Shown here in pieces: positions 9,647 to 18,685 of a stretch of 64,000 bases of DNA. Source of the stretch: Nautilia profundicola AmH (GTDB taxonomy: Bacteria > Campylobacterota > Campylobacteria > Campylobacterales > Nautiliaceae); contig NC_012115.1 of the NCBI RefSeq assembly GCF_000021725.1, positions 1,525,001-1,589,000 of the forward strand, written 5' to 3'. The number at the start of each line of letters is the position of its first letter. Within the stretch, counting starts at the first letter, position 1. The notes below the pieces were generated by a model that worked only from the letters and a program-made list of their open reading frames with translations, had not been told where the DNA came from and searched no databases. A program made the position numbers and the translations under genes.

Positions 9647-10315
9647 CTATTGTTTGTTTTTCAGAATTTCCGTAATTGGAGCGTTTTGAGAAATATAATC
9701 AACAACTTCCTGCACGTCGTCCGTAACCAAATATAATTTTTTGTCTTCAGGAGAGATATATTTCATTTCGAGCATTTTTTCATAAAAATCCAAAAGCGGT
9801 TTATAAAATTCACTTCCGAAAAAAACGATAGGAATCTGGCTCATTCTCTTTGTCTGTACAAGTGTAAGCACTTCGCTCAGTTCATCAAGCGTACCGAAAC
9901 CTCCCGGCATCATTACCGTCGCCACACTGTATTTTAAAAAGGTAACTTTTCTGGTAAAGAAGTATTTAAATTTCAATGATGTCTTTACGTACGGGTTTAT
10001 ATGTTGCTCATGAGGCAGTTCGATATTTAAACCGATACTTACTTTCGCACCTTTATTAGCCGCTTCCATAATACCGGGTCCCCCGCCTGTAATAATCGCA
10101 TACCCTTTATCACTTAATCCTCTTGAAATTTCCGTTGCTTTTTCATAATAATAGTGCCCCGGCTTCTCTCTTGCACTACCGAATATGGAAACTGCAGGCG
10201 GTATATCCTCAAGCTCGTCAAACGCATCCGTAAAATCACTTATAACCCTGAAAATTCTCCAAACGTCTTTATTTATGTTTCTGTTATCCAAAAACTCTTT
10301 TTGTATATCTCTCAT
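9647..10315 (-). CDS. LOG family protein (TIGR00730, nucleotide 5'-monophosphate phosphoribohydrolase type)
   Basis: A 222-residue Rossmann-fold protein. The nucleotide-binding GGGPGIMEAANKGA motif starts near residue 77 and the signature PGGFGTLDE lies at residues 137-145; both define the LOG/lysine-decarboxylase-like family. Characterised members release a free base from a nucleoside 5'-monophosphate (cytokinin activation in plants, AMP/IMP hydrolysis in bacteria). Its true substrate here cannot be read from the sequence. It is followed by the S10 operon on the same strand and preceded by a repeat-rich gap. Confidence 0.9.
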   Translation of the reverse strand: MRDIQKEFLDNRNINKDVWRIFRVISDFTDAFDELEDIPPAVSIFGSAREKPGHYYYEKATEISRGLSDKGYAIITGGGPGIMEAANKGAKVSIGLNIELPHEQHINPYVKTSLKFKYFFTRKVTFLKYSVATVMMPGGFGTLDELSEVLTLVQTKRMSQIPIVFFGSEFYKPLLDFYEKMLEMKYISPEDKKLYLVTDDVQEVVDYISQNAPITEILKNKQ

Positions 10316-10349
10316 GTTAATCCTTTAATAGTAAAATGCTAAAAACGTA

Positions 10350-10419
10350 CATTGGTTATTAGTGTATTAGTATATTTGTTATTGTATTATAATTTTCATT
10401 TTCACTTTCCCTTTTCAAC
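10350..10419. repeat. Degenerate heptamer array, left arm of composite element A
   Basis: About ten degenerate 7-bp units. The first part reads as TTAGTGT/ATTAGTA-like units, changing to TTTTCAC-like units from about 10391. The first part shares the stretch GGTTATTAGT with a sequence inside the epimerase gene at 39531-39572. It lies between an ABC permease and the LOG gene and contains no ORF. Confidence 0.65.
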
Positions 10420-10431
10420 TCTATATATGTA

Positions 10432-10457
10432 CCAAAAAATCTTTTGATTTTTCTGGG
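10432..10457 (-). repeat. Stem-loop core of composite element A
   Basis: On the minus strand an AAAA loop is closed by GAAAAATC/GATTTTTT and an outer CC/GG pair with one bulged base. The same core (better paired, GAAA loop) occurs at 14364-14391. A T-run follows it on the plus strand. It lies between a TTTTCAC-type array and an ATTCTCC-type array, the same order as in the second copy. Confidence 0.7.
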
Positions 10458-10467
10458 ACCTTTTTTT

Positions 10468-10495
10468 CAATTCTCCATTCTCCATTCTCAATTCT
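10468..10495. repeat. Heptamer array, right arm of composite element A
   Basis: Four in-phase 7-bp units of the CAATTCT/CCATTCT type. The array touches the stop codon of the upstream ABC permease (10494-10496). The same unit family occurs at 14404-14438, 37602-37629 (inverted) and 43901-43935. Confidence 0.85.
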
Positions 10496-11573
10496 AAAAC
10501 AGTCTTCCTATTTTCCTGAACCCGATATAAAAAAGCACTATTGCAATTACGGTTTCAGCCGTAAAATACGGTAAAAGATCTATAAAGTTTGTTCCTTTAA
10601 AAAATATCGCTTCGCTTCCTTGGATATAATACCTAACAGGTGATAAAAGAGTCATTTTCTGTAAAAACGGAGCCATGGAGGTTATAGGCGTCCAAGCACC
10701 GCTTAAAAAGAGTAACGGCAGCATTACAAGCATACTAATCTGTGCAACCTGCATAACGCTTTTGCTGTATGCGGCTATCACAAGGGCAATTCCACCGAGT
10801 GCAAAAGAGAAAATAAAACTAAGAACAAAAAAAAGCCACAAATTACCGTTTATAGGCGTATCAAACACTCCGAATATTACAATTCCGACACTTATTACAA
10901 TCCCGGCCATTACCACCACTATCTGGGAAAGCACCTTTGCAAAAATAATCACTTTACCGTCAACAGGCATTAAAAGCATAATATCCCACGTACCTTTTTC
11001 TTTTTCCTTTACAAACACAATCGACACAAGTATAAGTATCAACATCGTTACGACGTTTATAAGCTCTGTCAGTCCCATAAACCATGTGGAGGTTGAGTTT
11101 TGATTGAAAAGTTTATGTATTCTGAAATCAACCGGACTTTTTTGGTTACTAAGCCGCAAAAGTATCTGGTTTAAATATATAAGAGTAACCTGCGCCTGGG
11201 CGGAAGCCGTGGCATCAACAAGTACATTTATCGTGGTAGTTTTGTTTTTATAATAGTTTTTCGTAAAATCGGAATCAAATATAAGCCCCACCATTATTTT
11301 TTTATCAAAAATCGCTTTTTTAAGATCTTTTTCACTTAAAAACACTTTCGGATTTTCAAACTCGGGATAATGAAAATGACTAAGTATTTCATCCGGAAGT
11401 TTTTTCCCGCTGTAGTTTACGTATCCTATACTCACATGCTGAGGCTTGATTTTGATACCGTTCCCGGCTGTATAAACTTCAAGCGTAAACGCATACAAAA
11501 TAAAAAACACCAATCCCACGTTTCTTAAAAACGTTAAAATTTCTTTTAAAAATATCGCTTTAAACGCTCTCAT
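10494..11573 (-). CDS. ABC-2 type transporter permease (YbhS/YbhR-like)
   Basis: A 359-residue membrane protein: one N-terminal helix (residues about 15-35), a large extracytoplasmic domain (about 36-165), then five or six helices ending in the conserved LLFLSGAWTPITSMAPFLQ motif of ABC-2 permeases. Last gene of the export operon; it overlaps the preceding permease by 4 bp. With that permease, the double ATPase and the HlyD-like protein it forms a YbhGFSR-type exporter, whose substrate is unknown (drug-like or lipid-like compounds in known relatives). Confidence 0.9.
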   Translation of the reverse strand: MRAFKAIFLKEILTFLRNVGLVFFILYAFTLEVYTAGNGIKIKPQHVSIGYVNYSGKKLPDEILSHFHYPEFENPKVFLSEKDLKKAIFDKKIMVGLIFDSDFTKNYYKNKTTTINVLVDATASAQAQVTLIYLNQILLRLSNQKSPVDFRIHKLFNQNSTSTWFMGLTELINVVTMLILILVSIVFVKEKEKGTWDIMLLMPVDGKVIIFAKVLSQIVVVMAGIVISVGIVIFGVFDTPINGNLWLFFVLSFIFSFALGGIALVIAAYSKSVMQVAQISMLVMLPLLFLSGAWTPITSMAPFLQKMTLLSPVRYYIQGSEAIFFKGTNFIDLLPYFTAETVIAIVLFYIGFRKIGRLF

Positions 11574-12673
11574 TTAAAAGCCTTTTTTATAAACAGACTG
11601 CCTATAAAAAGCAAAGCAAACGCATAAACAAGCAAAATACCGAGATATAAAAGATTGATCATAGAATTAAACCCTTCCCCCACCAAAAACGTATCATAAA
11701 CGATATGATTGTAATACATTATCGGAAACAGATGTGCTTCTATTAAACTAAACTTATCCATAGACGTTATAGGCATCATAATCCCCGAATACAAAAACCC
11801 TGGAATTACGGTGATGATAATACTCAATACAAGCGCACTTACCTGGGTTTTGGTAATCGCCGAAACCAAAAGCCCTATTCCGACACTTACCATTACGTAT
11901 ATTTCACTGGCTATCACATACAGTAAAAAACTGCCTTTAAAAGGTACATCAAAATAATAAACGGCCCACAAAAAAAGTATATAAATATTAACAGAATGCA
12001 GTAAAAAAGGAGGTACAAGTTTTGAGATTAAAAACTCCCCTTTTGTGATAGGAGATGAATAAAAGTTAAAAATCGTTCCGATTTCTTTTTCTTTTACAAT
12101 CATAAGTGCCGCAAGGATAGAAGGTGCCAGCAGCAGAGTCAAACCGATGATACCGGGAATAATAGCGTTTTCATCCCGTAAAGATTCATTAAACAAATTT
12201 CTCTGGTTGACTCTTATCGGCTCTTTTATTCCGTTTTTGGCAAGTATATTTACAAACATTCCTTGCACATAACCCTCAAGCGTTGTGGCTCTCAAAGGAA
12301 ACGAGCCGTCAATATAGACACCGATTTCGGCAGGATTTCGATGCAGAAGACTTCGTGTAAATCCGCTTGGGATTACGATGAAAAGATCTATTTTGTTTTT
12401 CTTGATCAAATCCAGGGCATCGTTATCGTCAATAGACATAAGTTTCGTATCAAAATATTTGGAATGTTCAAATTTATTGACTATTTCGGTGCTTAATTTT
12501 GTATTGTCCCTGTCGATAATTACCGTTCTTGCGTGTGTGATTTCAAGTTTCAGCCCATAACCGAAAAGAAAAATTATGAGTGTCGGCATAAAATAGACTA
12601 AAATAATCATCTTTGAACGTATTAAATCCAAAAACTCTTTTTTTAGATACGCTTTTATTACACTAATCCTCAT
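11570..12673 (-). CDS. ABC-2 type transporter permease
   Basis: A 367-residue homologue of the neighbouring permease with the same plan: N-terminal helix (about 20-40), periplasmic domain (about 41-175), then a helical domain containing IVKEKEIGTIFNFYSSPI, the coupling-helix region, and GFLYSGIMMPITSMDKF. Overlaps the ATPase gene by 11 bp and the next permease by 4 bp. The two permeases probably form a heterodimer. Confidence 0.9.
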   Translation of the reverse strand: MRISVIKAYLKKEFLDLIRSKMIILVYFMPTLIIFLFGYGLKLEITHARTVIIDRDNTKLSTEIVNKFEHSKYFDTKLMSIDDNDALDLIKKNKIDLFIVIPSGFTRSLLHRNPAEIGVYIDGSFPLRATTLEGYVQGMFVNILAKNGIKEPIRVNQRNLFNESLRDENAIIPGIIGLTLLLAPSILAALMIVKEKEIGTIFNFYSSPITKGEFLISKLVPPFLLHSVNIYILFLWAVYYFDVPFKGSFLLYVIASEIYVMVSVGIGLLVSAITKTQVSALVLSIIITVIPGFLYSGIMMPITSMDKFSLIEAHLFPIMYYNHIVYDTFLVGEGFNSMINLLYLGILLVYAFALLFIGSLFIKKAFK

Positions 12674-14267
12674 TGTTGTTTCCTACCAGTTTGATAAACA
12701 CATCTTCAAAACTCATACCGGGATAATTTTTATGAATGTTTGACATCGTATCATCAAGTATTTTTTTACCTCTTTTAAGTACCACAACCCTGTCACAGTA
12801 TTCCGCCTCACTCATATAATGCGTGGTGATTAATATTGAAATCTGCCATTTTTCCTTGAGTTCCCTCATAAACTTCCAAAAACTCGCCCTCGCTATCGTA
12901 TCAACCCCGCTTGTAGGCTCATCCAAAAAGAGAACAACAGGATCATGAAGCAGAGCGACCGCAACAGAAAACCTCTGATTTATTCCAAGCGGTACGTCTG
13001 TCGGAAAGAAATTTAGATAGTCTTTAAAATCAAGGAGGTTTGAAAAAAATTCGGCTTTTTTTTCAATCTCTTCGGAAGTCAGCCCGTGCATTTTGCCGAA
13101 ATACCTTATGTTTTCATAAATAGTCAAATCATCATACAGTGCAAACCTTTGAGACACGTAACCGATTTTGCTTTTGAGTTTAATCCTGTCTTTATATGAG
13201 TTTATTTTCTCACCCAATAAATAGAGTTCACCCTCATCTATAGGGTAAAGCCCGAGAAGCATTTTCATAAACGTGGTTTTACCTGCACCGTTTGCCCCGA
13301 GAAGACCTAAAATTTCACCTTTTTTAAGCTCCAGATCGATATGATCGTCGGCAATGAAATTACCAAATTTTTTAGTTAATCCTACGGCTTTTACAACAGT
13401 TTCGGGAGTATCTGTATGCTTTTGTTCAAGTTTTATTTTAGGCATTTTTCTGTTTTTTCTAAGAGCGTTTACGAAAAACAGCCCTTCAAGAGTCGGCGTT
13501 GTTTTTTTAAGGTTTAGATCTTTTAATGAATACGTTTTGCCTGCAAAACTCATACATTCATCACACTCAATTTCACCTTCGTATGTGTAGTCTTTAATGC
13601 TTTGGATAAGTTCTTCGTTTGTACCTTTTGCAATAATCTCGCCTTCATCAAAAAGCATAATTTTATCCATCAAAGCGGCTTCTTGCATATAAGCGGTTGA
13701 AATAAGCGCGATTATTCCGTTTTCTTTTCTTTCATTGTCTACAATATCCCAAAGCTCCCGCCTGCTTATAGGGTCGACTCCGGTTGTCGGCTCATCTAAA
13801 ATAAGAAGCTGCGGTCTGTGAAGAAGTGCAAGAATAAGTGAGAGTTTTTGCCTCATACCTCCGCTAAGATTTCCTGCCAGTCTATCCTGAAACTCATACA
13901 GTCCTGCCATTTTAAGCAGTCTTTTTTCGTACTCCGGGTCTTTTTTTATACCCCTAAGACCTCTAAAAAAATCAAAATGCTCCCTTACACTCAAAAGATC
14001 GTATAAAACAAGCCCGAGCCCCTGAGGCATCAGGGAGAGTCTGTCTTTTATTTTTTCCGCTTCTTTGGGTGAATGGTATTTATACCCATTATATTCTATT
14101 TCGCCTTCAAAACCTTTAACTCCCGCTATTGCATGAAGTGTTGAACTTTTCCCGGCACCGTCCGCTCCGATAAGACCGACAATCTCCCCTTCTTTTACTT
14201 CAAAATTTATGTTTTTAGCCGCTACTTTTTCTTTGTACTTTACCGTGATGTTTTTTACTGCTAACAC
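12663..14267 (-). CDS. ABC transporter with two ATPase domains (YbhF-like)
   Basis: A 534-residue cytoplasmic protein with two nucleotide-binding domains in tandem. The first has Walker A GADGAGKSS (about residue 35), signature LSGGMRQKL and Walker B LLILDEPTTGVD. The second has GANGAGKTT (about residue 325), a degenerate signature PLGINQRFS and LFLDEPTSGVD; such a degenerate second signature is normal in YbhF-type proteins. The start is a GTG with AGGA 6 nt upstream. It precedes two ABC-2 permeases with overlapping frames and drives their export. Confidence 0.93.
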   Translation of the reverse strand: MLAVKNITVKYKEKVAAKNINFEVKEGEIVGLIGADGAGKSSTLHAIAGVKGFEGEIEYNGYKYHSPKEAEKIKDRLSLMPQGLGLVLYDLLSVREHFDFFRGLRGIKKDPEYEKRLLKMAGLYEFQDRLAGNLSGGMRQKLSLILALLHRPQLLILDEPTTGVDPISRRELWDIVDNERKENGIIALISTAYMQEAALMDKIMLFDEGEIIAKGTNEELIQSIKDYTYEGEIECDECMSFAGKTYSLKDLNLKKTTPTLEGLFFVNALRKNRKMPKIKLEQKHTDTPETVVKAVGLTKKFGNFIADDHIDLELKKGEILGLLGANGAGKTTFMKMLLGLYPIDEGELYLLGEKINSYKDRIKLKSKIGYVSQRFALYDDLTIYENIRYFGKMHGLTSEEIEKKAEFFSNLLDFKDYLNFFPTDVPLGINQRFSVAVALLHDPVVLFLDEPTSGVDTIARASFWKFMRELKEKWQISILITTHYMSEAEYCDRVVVLKRGKKILDDTMSNIHKNYPGMSFEDVFIKLVGNNNED

Positions 14268-14297
14268 TTCACATCCTGTGAGTTTGCAGTAATAAAT

Positions 14298-14359
14298 GAA
14301 CAGTGAACAGTGTATTTATCTAATTTTTCACTTTTCATTTTTAACTTTTCACTTTTTTC
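14298..14359. repeat. Heptamer arrays, left arm of composite element B
   Basis: Two GAACAGT units (14298-14311) and, from 14325 to 14359, five in-phase units of TTTTCAC type (TTTTCAT, TTTTAAC, TTTTTTC variants). They fill the gap between the ABC ATPase and the HlyD-like gene together with a stem-loop and a second array. Confidence 0.85.
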
Positions 14360-14363
14360 TATG

Positions 14364-14391
14364 CCCCAAAAAATCTTTCGATTTTCCGGGG
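14364..14391 (-). repeat. Stem-loop core of composite element B
   Basis: On the minus-strand RNA, CCCCGGAAAATC pairs over all 12 positions (two G-U pairs) with GATTTTTTGGGG, closed by a GAAA tetraloop, a GNRA-type loop. A related copy lies at 10432-10457. Both copies are flanked by TTTTCAC-type units on the left and ATTCTCC-type units on the right, so the whole unit appears duplicated around the ABC genes. Confidence 0.8.
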
Positions 14392-14403
14392 ACCCCTTTT
14401 TTA

Positions 14404-14438
14404 AATTCTCCATTCTCCATTCTCAATTCTCCATTCTC
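14404..14438. repeat. Heptamer array, right arm of composite element B
   Basis: Five in-phase units alternating AATTCTC and CATTCTC. The array ends 2 bp before the stop codon of the HlyD-like gene (14441-14443). Confidence 0.9.
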
Positions 14439-14440
14439 AA

Positions 14441-15550
14441 TTAAAGTTCCGGCAGTTCATCAAGCGATTTAGGCAGACTTCCGTTTCCTATAAGCACCAC
14501 ACCAGTGGCCGGAAGACCGAGTTTCAAGTATTTGTTAGGCTCCACAGGCTTTAAGTGAACCTCATAAACCCTTGTAATTCTGTCGCTTCTGACAGCTACC
14601 TCTTTTGGTGTAAATTCAGCTCTTTTTGCTATTTTTACAACCTCAGCTTTGATTGGCTTATCAGGAAAAGAATCAAGGAAAATTTCCGCTTTGTCTCCAA
14701 GTTTGATTTTGCCATTTGTGATTTCATCCACATATATTTTCAGATAAAAAGAACTGTTGTCTATTATCGATACCACAGGCATCCCCGCACCTATAACTTC
14801 TCCGGTGTTAGCTATTTTCGTATCCACAAATCCGTTTACAGGAGATTTCAGAGTCATTTCATCTATCATTGTCTGCAGTTCGTCCCTGTTGTGCTCAAGA
14901 GCTTTAATGGAATGCTCAAATGCTTTTAAGTTATTCTGCTGTGAAAGTGCTATGTTTAGATCTTTTTTAGCCGCTTCAAGCGCTGATTTTAACGCTTCTT
15001 TTTTGGCAAGCAAGCCTTTTAACTTATCTTTGTCGGTTTGGGTTTTAAGACGTGCCATTTCAAGCTCATGCTCTTTTGCGAGGTTTCTTTTTACGAGTGA
15101 AGAGAGTCTTTTTTCATCTTTTACATCCTGGTTTATCACTTTTTGAAGTGCGTCGATCTGCGCATTTAGAGCGTTGATTTCCGCTGTTTTGGCTTTTATG
15201 TTAAGCTCCGCTTTTTTTATTGTGTTTTCAATTTTGGATTTCAGGGCTTTAAACTCATTTGTTTTTGCTTTTATCTGTTCGTTTAGGGCGTTTAGTTTTT
15301 CCTGAAACTCTTTTGAATTCAGTTTGGCTATAACTTCACCTTTTTGTACCTCATCTCCGGTATCAACGTTTAGTTTCACTACTCTTCCCGGATATTTTGT
15401 ATTCAGGTTTACGACATCCGCATCTATCCTACCTACCGCTTCGACCAGATAAGGAGGCACTTCTTTTGGATTCAGTTTTACATATATAAAATACCCCGCT
15501 ACAACAAGCAGGGCTATAATAATTACCGGGACTATTTTTTTAAAACTCAT
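14441..15550 (-). CDS. HlyD-family membrane fusion protein of the ABC exporter (YbhG-like)
   Basis: A 369-residue periplasmic adaptor: signal-anchor helix at residues 5-25, a lipoyl half-motif VVKLNVDTGDEVQKGEVIAKL (residues about 57-77), a long helical hairpin rich in Lys, Ala and Leu (about 80-230), the second lipoyl half around LKSPVNGFVDTKIANTGEVIGAG, then a beta-barrel domain. It links an inner-membrane pump to a TolC-like channel. Overlaps the TolC-like gene by 11 bp; the ABC genes follow after a repeat-filled gap. Confidence 0.92.
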   Translation of the reverse strand: MSFKKIVPVIIIALLVVAGYFIYVKLNPKEVPPYLVEAVGRIDADVVNLNTKYPGRVVKLNVDTGDEVQKGEVIAKLNSKEFQEKLNALNEQIKAKTNEFKALKSKIENTIKKAELNIKAKTAEINALNAQIDALQKVINQDVKDEKRLSSLVKRNLAKEHELEMARLKTQTDKDKLKGLLAKKEALKSALEAAKKDLNIALSQQNNLKAFEHSIKALEHNRDELQTMIDEMTLKSPVNGFVDTKIANTGEVIGAGMPVVSIIDNSSFYLKIYVDEITNGKIKLGDKAEIFLDSFPDKPIKAEVVKIAKRAEFTPKEVAVRSDRITRVYEVHLKPVEPNKYLKLGLPATGVVLIGNGSLPKSLDELPEL

Positions 15551-16847
15551 ATTCGCCTCCGTTTAGTTTAAGTTTTACATTTAATAAGAATATTTTGGCT
15601 TTAATTGCGTCTCTTTTGGCTTTTGCTTCGGCGAGTTTGGCGATTACACTGTTTAAATCGCTGCTGTCCGCAAGCCCCTCGTCAAATTTAGCTTTTATGT
15701 ATTCATAATAGCTTTTTCTGGCTTTAATCTCCTGCTGAGCGGCTTTTAATCTGTAAAAAAGTGCATTGTAAGTATTCAGATCGTTTTCATAATCGGTTTT
15801 TATTTTATTCAGATAATCTTTAAGGAATATAGCTCTGCTGAGTTTGGCTATTTTAGCCATCTGAACCTTTGCTTTGGTTTCGCCTCCGTTGAATATATTG
15901 TATTTAATTCCAATAGCCACGTATGATTTATCTATGTTTTGATAATCGTTATCGCTAAGCCCCAAATTATCCGCTTCTCTTTTCAAACCTATCTGAAGTC
16001 CCACCTGAGGATAATAACTTGATTTTGCAAGTTTAATGTCCTCGCCCGAAATTTTAAGTGTTTCTTTTATGGCTTTTACATCTGGTCTTTTGTTGAAATC
16101 GGGTTTGAAGTTCAGTCTGTTCAGATCAATTATACCGTCAATCTCTTTTACGGGTTTATTAATAAGATAGCTCAGAGTCTGAAGCAATGAGTTTTTTTGT
16201 GAGTTTATGTTTTTGATATCCGCTATTACCTCATAGTATTTTGCATTTATTTCATCAAGTGACGATCTGTTAATAAGCCCTTCGTTATACAGGGCTTCGG
16301 CTTTGTCTTTTGCGCTTAATAGTGCTTTTTTAGCCGACTCAAGCGCCATTATCTGATGCTTTAGAGCGTATATATTGCTGTAAAGTTCGGCTGAAGTAAG
16401 CAAAAGCTCTCTTTTTACGTTTTGAAGGTTCAGTTTTTCTTTTATAAGTTCGAGTTTTGATTTTTCTATTAAGTTACTGAGAGCAAAACCTGTAAATAAA
16501 GGATATGAAAATGAAATTTCACCTATAAAATGGTTTTTGTCACTCATAGGAAGTTCGCTGTTAAACGTCTGATAAACAAGATGAACACCGTCGCTTGCCA
16601 CCGCAACAGGCTGGGTTGTTGTGAGTTTCATAACAGGCTGTTTGAAAAAATGCACCGCATTATATTCCAAATCGAGACTTCCGAAGTTCTTGGCCTTTGC
16701 GGATTTCAGTTTTTGTTCGTAAATTTTCACCTTTTGCTCGGCAAGTTTATATTTTAATGAATTTTCGATACTAAGCCTAATATCATTGAAAGACTCAGCA
16801 AATAATAAAAAAGGAATACTCATAATCACTATTTTTTTAACTAACAT
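15540..16847 (-). CDS. TolC-family outer membrane efflux protein
   Basis: A 435-residue outer-membrane factor with a cleavable signal sequence (MLVKKIVIMSIPFLLFAES) and two repeated halves of long helices plus short strands, as in TolC. It supplies the outer-membrane channel for the MFS pump upstream and the ABC pump downstream. The start ATG has AAAAGGAG upstream and overlaps the MFS gene end by 11 bp. Confidence 0.9.
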   Translation of the reverse strand: MLVKKIVIMSIPFLLFAESFNDIRLSIENSLKYKLAEQKVKIYEQKLKSAKAKNFGSLDLEYNAVHFFKQPVMKLTTTQPVAVASDGVHLVYQTFNSELPMSDKNHFIGEISFSYPLFTGFALSNLIEKSKLELIKEKLNLQNVKRELLLTSAELYSNIYALKHQIMALESAKKALLSAKDKAEALYNEGLINRSSLDEINAKYYEVIADIKNINSQKNSLLQTLSYLINKPVKEIDGIIDLNRLNFKPDFNKRPDVKAIKETLKISGEDIKLAKSSYYPQVGLQIGLKREADNLGLSDNDYQNIDKSYVAIGIKYNIFNGGETKAKVQMAKIAKLSRAIFLKDYLNKIKTDYENDLNTYNALFYRLKAAQQEIKARKSYYEYIKAKFDEGLADSSDLNSVIAKLAEAKAKRDAIKAKIFLLNVKLKLNGGEYEF

Positions 16848-18345
16848 TTTTTCTCCTTTTAACTAATAGTAACATAAAAACAAACAGACTCCCAACGAGT
16901 CCCCAAAACCCTGCATCAAGCCATACGTATTTAAACCCGTAATTTGCGCTCATAAACTCCTCAAGCATTCTGAATATTTCAACTCCGGCTTTACCCAAAA
17001 AATTTTCAAGTGCCGAGACGAAATCATATGTAATATGATAATTTTGAAGTGAGACCATACCGTCGAATTCTTTATTTGAATAAAAAACAAGATTGTTTGT
17101 GGCAATGGCGGTTCCGAAACTCCCACCTATAAACCTTACATAATCCATAGTCATGATGCCCTGCTCTATCTTTCCGTTGGAATTATTCATCACAAGCACG
17201 GTAATAGGCGCAAAGAAAAGCCCCATCGCAATTCCAAAAGGCATTGTTTTTAATACCGCTTCCCAAAACGGCGTATAATAATTGATGCTCGGAAACAGTA
17301 AAAACGAACTTATAAGATATATAATCGCCCCCACAATCAGTACCGGCACCGGAGAGAATTTATCACTTAAAGCCCCTGCTATCATACTGAAAACACCTAT
17401 CCATATACCGAATCCCAAAACCCCGAGCCCAGTCTGAATGGAACTGAGCCCCTTGATATGCTCGTAAAACATCGGGATCAGATAAAAATACTGATACATC
17501 GAAAAGCCAAGTAAAACGAAATAAATCAAAATTCCCAGAGAATAGTAAGGGTTTTTAAACAATGTATAATCAAAAAGCGACTCTTTGGAATAATACTCAC
17601 TCATTATAAAAAACAGGGTCCCGAAAAACGTAATAAACCCGAGATACACAATAAACGGCGAATTAAACCACCCGTACTGCTGACCTTTACTGAGAAGTAT
17701 CAATAAAGCAACCGTTGCTACCGTCAGGAATGCAACTGAGATGAAGTTAAGTTTTTCTTCTTTTCTTTCATCCCTGTCAGGTAGTAAAAGTGAGCCGAAT
17801 ATCACAAGGACTATACCTATAGGTACATTTACAAAAAATACAGCCCTCCAGCTGAACCATTCAGTCAGATATCCTCCGAGTGTCGGACCTATCGCCGGTG
17901 CAAAGGCAACTCCAAGGGCAAATATACCCATGGCAATCCCTCTTTTTTCAGGCGGGAAAAAGCCAAAGAGCATTGCCTGGGCCGTTACCATAATCATCGC
18001 CTCCGCAAATCCCTGAATAACACGAGCAACGATTATAAACGAAAGTGAATTTGCAATACCGCATAAAAACGAAGCAATCGTAAACACCGCCACGGATATG
18101 ATATATATCCATTTGTTTCCGAATTTTTTAATAAGCCATTCAACTATCAAAAGTCCCACCGCCGCCGCTATCATATAAGCAGTAATTACCCACTGTACAC
18201 CGTACATATCGGTTGAAAGCGGCCCCTTAAGACGAGGCACGATAATATCCACCACGGTTGTGTCGAGAACGGCCATGAAAGCACCCACTACTACAAGCAG
18301 AATTAACAATGAAAAATGTAAAGTGAAAAGTTTAGGTGTTTGCAT
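16837..18345 (-). CDS. DHA2-family MFS drug efflux pump (EmrB-like)
   Basis: A 502-residue inner-membrane transporter with 14 predicted helices. It has the family motifs AVLDTTVVDI in helix 1 (about residues 24-33), WVITAYMIAAAVG, and GPTLGGYLTEWFSWRAVFFVNVPIG. EmrB pumps drugs with an HlyD-like partner and TolC. Residues 5-14 (KLFTLHFSLL) are encoded by a heptamer array (18307-18334), so the cytoplasmic N terminus seems to have been replaced or extended by repeat sequence. The start overlaps the four-helix-bundle gene by 14 bp. Confidence 0.93.
   Translation of the reverse strand: MQTPKLFTLHFSLLILLVVVGAFMAVLDTTVVDIIVPRLKGPLSTDMYGVQWVITAYMIAAAVGLLIVEWLIKKFGNKWIYIISVAVFTIASFLCGIANSLSFIIVARVIQGFAEAMIMVTAQAMLFGFFPPEKRGIAMGIFALGVAFAPAIGPTLGGYLTEWFSWRAVFFVNVPIGIVLVIFGSLLLPDRDERKEEKLNFISVAFLTVATVALLILLSKGQQYGWFNSPFIVYLGFITFFGTLFFIMSEYYSKESLFDYTLFKNPYYSLGILIYFVLLGFSMYQYFYLIPMFYEHIKGLSSIQTGLGVLGFGIWIGVFSMIAGALSDKFSPVPVLIVGAIIYLISSFLLFPSINYYTPFWEAVLKTMPFGIAMGLFFAPITVLVMNNSNGKIEQGIMTMDYVRFIGGSFGTAIATNNLVFYSNKEFDGMVSLQNYHITYDFVSALENFLGKAGVEIFRMLEEFMSANYGFKYVWLDAGFWGLVGSLFVFMLLLVKRRKNVS
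18307..18334. repeat. Heptamer array inside the start of the MFS gene
   Basis: Four 7-bp units of the CAATGAA/AAATGTA/AAGTGAA type. They encode the N terminus of the MFS pump and touch the 3' end of the four-helix-bundle gene, whose other side carries another array. Confidence 0.75.
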
Positions 18346-18685
18346 TTTTTACAATCTTTGATAGGATTTTTATTATTTCTTCCAAATCATTAAGCAAACT
18401 CTCTGCTTGTTTTTCAGATAAATATTCACTGTCTTTTAGTAAATTAATCCAATATCTACTCTCAACCGATTCTTTCAATGCAATCGACATCTTGTTTTTA
18501 AAGTCTTTTTTAGAAATCGCTTCTTGTGCTTCTGTAATATTTGCCCCTATAGAGGTTCCGCTTCTCATTAACTGCTTCGATAAAACAAACTCTTTTTCTT
18601 TTGATAAAAATTTATATAATTTAACAATTCTCAACGCAAATTGATAACTTTTTTTTACTATCGAATTATTTTCATATTTATTCAT
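18332..18685 (-). CDS. Four-helix bundle protein (23S rRNA intervening-sequence/S23 family)
   Basis: A 117-residue all-helical protein with the family pattern LSKQLMRSGTSIGANITEAQEA (about residues 38-59) and a Lys/Glu-rich second half. The family (TIGR02436) is named for proteins encoded in 23S rRNA intervening sequences; the DGR accessory protein Avd has the same fold. No enzymatic function is known. The gene sits between an EmrA-like and an EmrB-like gene that are normally adjacent, and is bordered by heptamer arrays on both sides; its ATG lies inside the upstream array. A second family member is at 41674-42096. Confidence 0.9.
   Translation of the reverse strand: MNKYENNSIVKKSYQFALRIVKLYKFLSKEKEFVLSKQLMRSGTSIGANITEAQEAISKKDFKNKMSIALKESVESRYWINLLKDSEYLSEKQAESLLNDLEEIIKILSKIVKNANT

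Noticed and set aside
18332-18685. Diversity-generating retroelement around the Avd-like gene
   Set aside because: No reverse transcriptase and no template/variable repeat pair are seen nearby.
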